64,000 bases of DNA, taken from NCBI GenBank assembly GCA_004352715.1, contig SCFE01000058.1, forward strand, positions 1-64,000. Direction: 5' to 3'. Both the position numbers and the translations under genes were made by a program. Positions 57,368 through 64,000 of this stretch are shown in pieces. The notes below the pieces were generated by a model, which searched no databases, was not told the origin of the DNA, and saw only the letters and a list, made by a program, of their open reading frames with translations. Within the stretch, counting starts at the first letter, position 1. Every line of letters begins with the position of its first letter. Source of the stretch: Hofstenia miamia. Taxonomy: Eukaryota; Xenacoelomorpha; Acoela.

Positions 57368-58366
57368 TGTAACATCCTCTACCAGGCATTATTACTGTTT
57401 GTCTTTTGTTACTGCATAACACTAGTCATAGTTTTGCAGGTAGAGATTTACTTAACTTTAGCTTTTGTTTCTATTACCAAAATGTAACTAGATATAACTG
57501 TTCACTATTTAGGTGATGAAGCCATGATTGATAGTGGGCATCTGCCCAAAGCTGATCTCCACATCCAGTTTCACCAGTCCTTTGATGCTCCATTTTATTG
57601 ATTTCCACCTCTCAGCTCATCAATAGATTTTATGTGTAGCCTATCCTAGCTCACTGCATAATCAAGACATGACACAATTCAACTTAAACTCTATTTTGTA
57701 AAAGTCTTCCATTTGTTCACAACCTGACTTGTTACTAGCTGCTTACTTAGTGTTACTTGTAGCCATTACTGAAATATACTGGCTTTAATAAATTAATATC
57801 TAGCAGCTTCCTAACCTATATTTATAATTTGATACATGTTTCGTCACTTTATCTGTCATTTATAGGTCACTAATTTGGATCTAAAATATTATTAATATAT
57901 TCCCTAGGTTTTGGTTATCCAACTGTTTGTTCGAAGTTAATTATTTTAATACATGTATTCAATGATCACTAGTCAACTAATTGAGAGAAAAACTCCTACA
58001 CCTAACTTATGTGCACTTTTGTGATCTGGCACAAAGACCCTTGAATCATTCTCTGTGATGGATCCAGACCACTACTAAACACCACTCAATTAGCTCAACA
58101 TCGTATTAAATGATCAAACCATTATAGTAGAACAAAATAAGAATTCCGAATAAAATTCTTTATCAATTGCTTACAATGTTTAATTCCTATTTATAGTAAA
58201 TCTAGAAAAGTACCTGTTGATTTCAAATTTAAACTTCTCGTCTGCCAAGATGGTGGCTAAAAATAATGGAAGCAACTTTGCCCCCTTGTTTTGCCAAAAA
58301 GTATTATTATCAACTGATACTAATCTCTTATTTTTGACACATATTGTTTCTTAGTTGCATAAGTAC
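57368..58366 (-). mobile_element. LTR family 1, minus orientation, 5'-truncated
   Basis: Begins TGTAACATCCTCTACCAGG, which is the complement of the 3' end of the solo LTR (CCTGGTAGAGGATGCTACA) with one CG-to-CA-type change. It follows that LTR backwards: shared ACTATTTAGGTGA, a GGGCATCTGCCC/GGGTATCCGCCC block, CTATTTATAGT...AAAGTACC and TTTTGCCAAA. It stops about 150 bases short of the LTR start, exactly where a plus-oriented copy begins (58367). CpGs present in the solo LTR are TG or CA here. Confidence 0.75.
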
Positions 58367-59429
58367 TGTAGCATAATCCAAAGAAATTGCTGCTAATGAA
58401 GAAAGAGGAACAAATGATTAGTCAAAAACTAAGATTGAATGATTATTTAGAAAAACAATTTAAGTTTAATTATCAGAAATTATCTTTGTAAAAATGCAAC
58501 CAAGTAATAATATAGCAAATTAGTACTTGTTGTTGAATTTGACAAAACAAAGGGGGTGATATTGCTTCCACTATTTTCAGCCATTTTGGCCGACAAATTT
58601 AATTTGAATTTCAAACAACAGGTACTTTTTCAAGTTAACTATAAATAGAGCATAGATCAATTTGGAAATTGTTGAAGTAAATTCTTTGAAAATCTTATCT
58701 TTAGATTTTATATCAGTTTGATTATTTAATACAGAATGTCAAGCTAATTGGTAAATGCAGTAGTAGTGTAGCATCACCCAAAAGAATAAGCTGCAAACAA
58801 AAGAGATCAGCATCAAATGATTAACAGTGATTAAATATAATCAGAAATATGATTGTAAAATTTAGTTAATTATCTTATTCATTTTGTAAGATGCAACCAA
58901 GTTACAATATTGTACATTATGAGAAAAATACAGGTAAGGTAGGAAGCTGCAAGTTATTAAGTAACTTAATTATTTCAACTTAATTAAAGCCAATAGTTTT
59001 CAGTAATAGCTAAAGTAATAATTATTAAGCAGCTAGTGACATTGAAAGGTTGTGAAGGGAATTAAATACACGATACAAATTGAGTTTAAATCAGTTACAA
59101 TTTACATTGAGAACTACACTGAGCTAGGATAGGGAACACATAAGAGCTTTGTTGAGCTGAGGTTTGAAGCCACCTAGATCGGCTATAGAAGCACAAATGA
59201 AAGGATGCAGAGATCGGAATTGGCCAGTGGCCACAGAGACATAGTCCACAAAGCAGAGCTATGATGGTGGAGTACCTAAATAGTATTCAGTTATTTCAGT
59301 TAAAAGAAAGATAGCAGAAATATATACATGAAATAGCTAACATGAGTGCATCCCTACCCGCAGTTGAAGTAAGACAATAGTTTAAAAGAACCATTTAACC
59401 TACCTTGATGTTTGGTAGCAGATGCTACA
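58367..59429 (+). mobile_element. LTR family 1, 5' LTR (1063 bp)
   Basis: Starts TGTAGCATAATCC and ends GATGCTACA. It is homologous throughout to the solo LTR at 52488-53635 but diverged, with many CG positions changed to TG or CA (for example GCGAAATCGCTTC became GTGATATTGCTTC). Unlike the solo copy it is followed by a primer-binding-site-like sequence and a gag-like start, so it is the 5' LTR of an element whose remainder is missing. Confidence 0.85.
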
Positions 59430-59445
59430 TGGCGACCATGACAGA
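59430..59445 (+). other. Primer-binding-site-like sequence
   Basis: TGGCGACCATGACAGA immediately follows the LTR's terminal CA. A TGG start directly after the 5' LTR is the hallmark of a tRNA-primed minus-strand start. I did not assign the tRNA. The first candidate ATG overlaps it. Confidence 0.6.
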
Positions 59446-59805
59446 TAAAGAACAACCAGTTCAACATCCTAACTCAGAACTTAAAGTCAAGAGAGAATCA
59501 GAGCAACCAAATAGCAGAAAGCATGCAAGGAAGCAGATATAACATACAGCCAGCAATGAGTCAACAACTACAACTATACCTAATGTAGACCAGGGGAAAG
59601 ACAATGAGTCACACCAATCTACCAGCCACTACTACTTGTAATCAAAGATGCCAAACACACGAGGAAAAAAAGTTAGCGCCAAAGCAGGCACAAACAAAAC
59701 AACCCCCACCCCAAGGAGAGCACATTCAGAGACAGACGCAGCATCCACCATATAATTGGAAACCATCAGAAACCGGATCCAATGAAGTCCTAAATATCTT
59801 ACACC
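59438..59805 (+). pseudogene. Start of gag-like coding region, broken
   Basis: The ATG at 59438 lies within the primer-binding-like site and opens MTDKEQPVQHPNSELKVKRE, a hydrophilic frame ending at a stop after 35 codons. Hydrophilic, Q/T/P-rich reading continues in another frame (QAQTKQPPPQGEHIQRQTQH) up to a single N at 59806. Low complexity and polar content fit a gag N-terminus. No capsid or zinc-knuckle motif is included. After the N the sequence switches to a minus-oriented LTR. Confidence 0.45.
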
Positions 59806-59813
59806 NGCCATGT

Positions 59814-60670
59814 AACATCCTCTACCAGGCATCATTACTATTTATCTTTTGTTACTGCATAACACTATTCATAGTTTTGCAGGTAGGGATTTACTTAGTT
59901 AGATAATGCGATTTCCACCTCTCAGCTCATCAATACATTTTATGTGTACCATATCCTAACTCAGTGCATACTCAAGACATGACACAATTTGACTTAAACT
60001 TTATTTTGTAAAAGTCTTCCATTTGTTCACAACCTGACTTGTTACTAGCTGCTTACTTAGTGTTACTTGTAGCCATTACTGAAATATACTGGCTTTAATA
60101 AATTAATATCTAGCAGCTTCCTAACCTACATTTATAATTTGATACATGTTTCGTCACTTTATCTGTCATTTATAGGTCACTAATTTGGATCTAAAATATT
60201 ATTAATATATTCCCTAGGTTTTGGTTATCCAACAATTTGTTCTAAGTTAATTATTTTAGTACATGTATTCAATGATCACTAGTTGACTAATTGAGAGAAA
60301 AACTCCTACACCTAACTTATGTGCACTTTTGTGATCTGGCACAAAGACCCTTGAATCATTCTCTGTGATGGATCCAGACCACTACTAAACACCACTTGAT
60401 TAGCTCAACATCGTATTAAATGATCAAACCATTATAGTAGAACAAAATAAGAATTCTGAATAAAATTCTTTATCAATTGCTTACAATGTTTAATTCCTAT
60501 TTATAGTAAATCTAGAAAAGTACTTGTCAATTTCAAATTTAAATTTCTCGTCTGCCAAGATGGTGGCTAAAAATAATTGCAGCAACTTTGCTCCCTCATT
60601 TTGCCAAAAAGTATTATTATCAACTGATACTAATCTCTTATTTTTGACACATATTGTTTAAACATCTAGT
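59814..60670 (-). mobile_element. LTR family 1, minus orientation, second copy
   Basis: Begins TGTAACATCCTCTACCAGG and parallels 57368-58350 at roughly 95 percent by eye, with a ~135-base deletion (between GGTAGGGATTTACTTAG and GATTTCCACCTC). Similarity ends after CACATATTGTTT. Just left of it is N-GCCA, which would fit the complement of the primer-binding site TGGCGACC, but four bases are too few to be sure. Confidence 0.7.
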
Positions 60671-61167
60671 AAGTACCTGTCTTTCAATGTTTACATTTCC
60701 TTTGTCTGCTAATTACACAATGTCACTCTTAGGTACTATTAATTAGCTATTGTGAGTTGGCCTTATCACAAAACAACTTGCTCATAAACAGTTTGTCATA
60801 ACTACACTTAAATTGGTTTTACATTTAATAAAAAAAAGCATAATTGGTTGATTTACAAAAAAAGGAATAAATTCTGATTTGACTGAATGGGTTCTCCTTC
60901 ATTGTATAAACTGAATTGTGTGATTACTCCTTCTATGAATACCCTTTCTTTGTTGTTGTTTTAATCAGTATTTGTTTGGATTTTTTTGTATCTCTTTCTC
61001 TTGACATTTACTTTTTGAGAGCTTTTTCTTTCATTTTGACATGTGTTCTCTTTGTGCCAAGGCACTTTGACTAGTTTTTTACCTTTCAGTCTCCAAATGC
61101 GCAATAACATTGGTATGAATATTGTTGGGGGTGGTGTGCATCATAGTATTGTTGTGAGCATTTTTTT
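60671..61167. other. Spacer before minus-strand gypsy remnant
   Basis: No coding signal. CCCTTTCTTTG near 60950 is a purine tract on the minus strand and could be a polypurine tract of the following element, but no LTR edge is visible next to it. Confidence 0.35.
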
Positions 61168-63440
61168 CTAGTTTTCATAGGTTCCTTCCATTTTGGTTGT
61201 GGTTGCTAGTCTGAATGTTGCTGGATCATTGCTTTTGGTTTTCTTGATACTTTCCCAGAAGGAATTGGTGAGACCATGTTTCATTATTAGTTTCTGTGTT
61301 GCCTCTGGTGGGATTATCATCTTGGATGTTATGCACTCTATGTCAACTGTGATCTGATTGTTCAGTTGTAGCATTTGTCTTATTTCCATTCTTGTGAATG
61401 TTTCTGTGCATAGTAATTTTATCATGGATTTATTTTTCTTTTCATAGAGTTCTCCATAGTTTCTCTTTACTATGTTGCTGTTGTGTTCTTGCTTTATTGT
61501 TATTTCTATCAGTAGGTGCTCCTCATCAATGTCTATCCATGACATTTCACTGGGGCTTTGACTGCCCCATTTCTCCAAGTTGATGTTATTGATTTATTGT
61601 TGGGTGTTGGTTGTCAGGGCAAAGTTGGTTGACTGTAGCAACTTGTTTTCTCTGAGCAGCTATAGTGATTTGCTGATTATCTTGATTACTTCTATGGGGC
61701 ATTTCTTCTCCTCTCTGATCATTTTTTCCAATGTTTCATCATTTTGTGTAGGCGCACTTTGGGTAATCAGCCTTATATTTTTGTGTTTCCTGTTTGATGG
61801 TTTTGTTAGGTTTGGTTTTCTTGATCTTTTTGATGATCTCTTTTGTTTTAGCTTCTTATCAAGTTTCATGTTGTCATCCATAGCTGCTGTAAGGTTGCTT
61901 TGAGCTTACTGTTGGAGGTTGCTCCCCATATATATTTTTTGTGGGGTCACTTAGGAAGTCTATTTTACTGGGACAGATTCTTGTGTGGTTTGCCAGGTAT
62001 ATTATGCTTGGTCTCCCCATTGGTGTTCCCTTGTCATCAGGCAGGTGAAGTATTTTTTGAATGTCTGAACCACTTTCTTAGTTGGTGACATTGTTGAGAT
62101 GTGTACAGTTTGTAGTAACCAGTTTTTTACATTTGTTGTTATTGGTGTAATTGCAATCTCATATGTATTTGTTTTTGCTATTGATTTCCTGTCTTTCTTT
62201 CCATGCTGTTGTATGTGCTCTGATTTCTGGTGCATTCTTTTCCTCAAAGACCATTTTCTTGAATTCCCTTTTAGAATTCATTTTATGCATTCTTCTGATT
62301 TCTTGGAGTACTGTTTCTACTGATTTATGGTACATCTTTATGGGTGATTTTTCTTCTATTGGTTTATCACCCTTTATGTTGTTCCATGTGTTTGTGATCT
62401 GTTTGAGGTGTTCTGGCATTTAATTCATGCTGCATTTTATGTATACATCTCCAAGTTTTTACTTTCTGTATTTTCACCATTCTTAGCATGTCCACTACTT
62501 TTTTCTGTAGGGTTTTGTTACTGAGTTCATTTTCTTTTATGAAATATATCATTAGGAGGTTGTCTCTGTCAAGGTTGACTTGTTTGCATTCCTCTGTTAG
62601 TTTCTCTTTATAGACAATCACTGGGTGTCTATTAGTGTGAAATGGTAATCAAAGTTTTCATGCACCATGCTGTGGAAATATGATCAGTTCAGTTTCTTGT
62701 TCATTTTTTCTTGGTATGAGATGATTGTTTTGCATATTGGCCTGTTTGTTTTGTCTATCACTATTGGTATTGCTGTTTCACCATTTTCATTTTCCTTGGC
62801 TTGCAAATGTTTCAGGTGATAGGTTATTGTATGAGCTGTATCTTATGCACCTGTTTGCCATAAAGTATGGGTATATTTTTTCATCTCTTACTTTTGTCAT
62901 TCTGCTTTATCAGTCATTGGAACTTGTCCCTCTCCTTTCTGCCTACCCTTTAGTTGGCATTTGGGTGAAGGTGTTTTTGTTTTATCCAGTTGTTCCTCTG
63001 ACATCACGTCCTTTATTTGATGATTGGTCTTGGGAGGCTGTGCCTCTTCATACCATGTCCCCTTTAGTTGGCATTTAGTTGAGGCTACTGGTTGTTTTAC
63101 TCAACATCTTGGGTTCTCTGTTTGTTGTGTCTCCATCTGCCTGCCCTTTAGTTGGCATTTGGATTGTTGAGTTTGTTGTCTGATTCTCCTGCTTTTGGGT
63201 GGTGATTGCTTCTCTGGCTGGTTTGTTTCCCCATTTGTGTTCCTAAATTCAGTTAGTAGATTAATTTCCCATATTTCAGGATCATATTTAGATTTATTTT
63301 TTGCTGCCTCTGGGGCATTACTCTATTTTCTAATTCAGACTCATTTATATTTGTTTGAATTCTTCATCAAATTCCTCTTTGCAAACACTATCAAGGTCAT
63401 TCATTTTATAGTAGGTCCCCTCATTGTTTAATGTTAGCTG
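61168..63440 (-). pseudogene. Long broken region downstream of gypsy integrase (unknown third ORF)
   Basis: After the integrase (63445) the minus strand keeps coding-like, lysine-rich readings over ~2.2 kb in shifting frames. Examples are IVYKEKLTEECKQVNLDRDN (62621), EIRRMHKMNSKREFKKMVF (62419 frame), NTYEIAITPITTNVKNWLLQ (62247 frame), a KKLKQKRSSKRSRKPN basic stretch (61881 frame), and the last frame 61578-61168, starting MEKWGSQSPSEMSWIDIDEE. Three copies of an AAATGCCAACTAAAGGG motif occur at about 62947, 63059 and 63143. In Ty3/gypsy elements a third ORF after integrase is often env-like, but I see no clear signal peptide, furin-like site or membrane anchor. Function unassigned. Confidence 0.5.
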
Positions 63441-63444
63441 AAAT

Positions 63445-64000
63445 TCAGCATTTTGAAATGTGCTCAATGTCTGTCATTGCCCTTCTTAGGTTTTGGAAGT
63501 GTAAGGTTCTTCCATCATTTAATTTATAACTGTTGTTTGGTAATACTTGTATGATTGTGTATGGCTCTACCCATTGTGTTTTTAGCTTTTGTACCTGGTT
63601 CATGTCTTGTGTTCTCATGAGGATGTATGTAAAGATCAATCTCCCTTTTTTGTTGTTTTCCATAGATTTTCTTGTTGAAGTTTCTTTCTTGTCTCATTGC
63701 AGATTGCTTTGTGTTGTAGCACATAGCTTCATGAATGCTAGTCATTTGATCTTTTAGTTTATTTATGTACTCATTGTCTAGTTTTCCTGAGTAGTGGTAT
63801 TGCATAGAGACTGGTGTGGTGGCTTCTCTTCTGTACATAGCTTTGTAAGTTGTTGTTCCTGTGGTTGAGTGTGCAGAGGTGCAGGTCTCTTCCTCCCACT
63901 TGTGAGGTCATTACTCTTATTAATTTTATCATTGTTCTATTTAATCATTCAGCTGCTCCATTCACTTGTGGACAATATGCTGTTGATCTCTCATTAATTA
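63445..64000 (-). pseudogene. Ty3/gypsy integrase, C-terminal half
   Basis: From the window edge the minus strand reads RSTAYCPQVNGAAE, a stop, then LNRTMIKLIRVMTSQVGG. This is the integrase core block SxYHPQxNGxxERxNRTLxxxLR with its catalytic Glu. After a frameshift MYRREATTPVSMQYHYSG matches the 'xYGRxxxxPxD' end of the core. A helical linker and a shifted last frame follow, with KLKTQWVEPYTIIQVLPNNS and LHFQNLRRA, the GPY/F-type C-terminal module (KWxGPYxIxxV...YxL...HxxxLR). The N-terminal zinc finger and upstream pol lie beyond the window. Stops and frameshifts show decay. Confidence 0.82.

Noticed and set aside
59604-59906. 100-codon plus-strand frame across the single N
   Set aside because: It joins gag-like sequence to an inverted LTR across a probable assembly join.
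61398-63431. Hydrophobic plus-strand frames (for example 61580-61903, 62725-63078) resembling membrane proteins
   Set aside because: They are antisense to the lysine-rich minus-strand gypsy remnant; the complement of A-rich codons gives F/L/V-rich artefacts.
1-64000. tRNA or rRNA genes
   Set aside because: No convincing tRNA B-box plus cloverleaf or rRNA core sequence was noticed by eye. A covariance-model scan would be needed to exclude small RNAs.

Overview
This window is animal nuclear DNA, AT-rich and very gene-poor. I infer an invertebrate with germline CpG methylation. No operons, Shine-Dalgarno sites or compact gene order are visible. Nearly everything recognisable is a transposable element (TE) or a simple repeat: APE-type LINEs, a restriction-like-endonuclease (RLE) LINE, a Penelope-like element, Ty3/gypsy LTR elements, hAT and mariner DNA transposons, MITEs and minisatellites. 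I cannot name the species or phylum from the sequence. There are 15 runs of N. Three are exactly 1000 bases, so scaffold order across them is uncertain, and several other gaps are flanked by duplicated contig ends.

Layout, left to right. 1-5 kb: a possible gypsy scrap, one plausible small membrane-protein gene (1552-1833) and a dead mariner-type transposase (minus strand, about 3040-4035) with a tandem repeat in its C-terminal part. 6-8.2 kb: an element with inverted tips and an 11-bp minisatellite. 8.7-10 kb: two MITEs with perfect target-site duplications (TSDs; 8 bp and 9 bp). 11.7-14.4 kb: a chain of LINE pieces separated by (TAG)n. 14.4-17.5 kb: a ~72-bp satellite, a LINE ORF1 piece with a coiled coil, and a hAT derivative with a BED finger. 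21.4-22 kb: dead gypsy reverse transcriptase (RT). 25.4-26.3 kb: RLE-LINE tail and Penelope-like RT. 28.4-31.4 kb: a nearly complete LINE ORF2 (minus) preceded by a virus-like 2A motif. 32.4-35.3 kb: RLE-type LINE and another LINE's ORF1/endonuclease junction. 37.4-38.7 kb: a repeat duplicated near 52 kb. 39.7-43.9 kb: LINEs sharing (TAG)n junctions. 45-47.7 kb: a hAT element, with transposase and perfect TSD, nested inside a LINE. 47.8-51.5 kb: CR1/L2-like LINE tail, LINE scrap and a second copy of the minisatellite-bearing repeat. 52-60.7 kb: four LTRs of one family, in both orientations, with a primer-binding site and gag start. 61-64 kb: minus-strand gypsy integrase followed by a long broken extra coding region.

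The window is best read as layers of insertions. The clearest cases are the hAT inside a LINE, LINE pieces repeatedly joined at (TAG)n, and LTRs abutting in opposite orientation. Differences between LTR copies (CG in one copy, TG or CA in others) indicate methylation-driven CpG decay. No tRNA, rRNA, CRISPR or confident multi-exon host gene was recognised.
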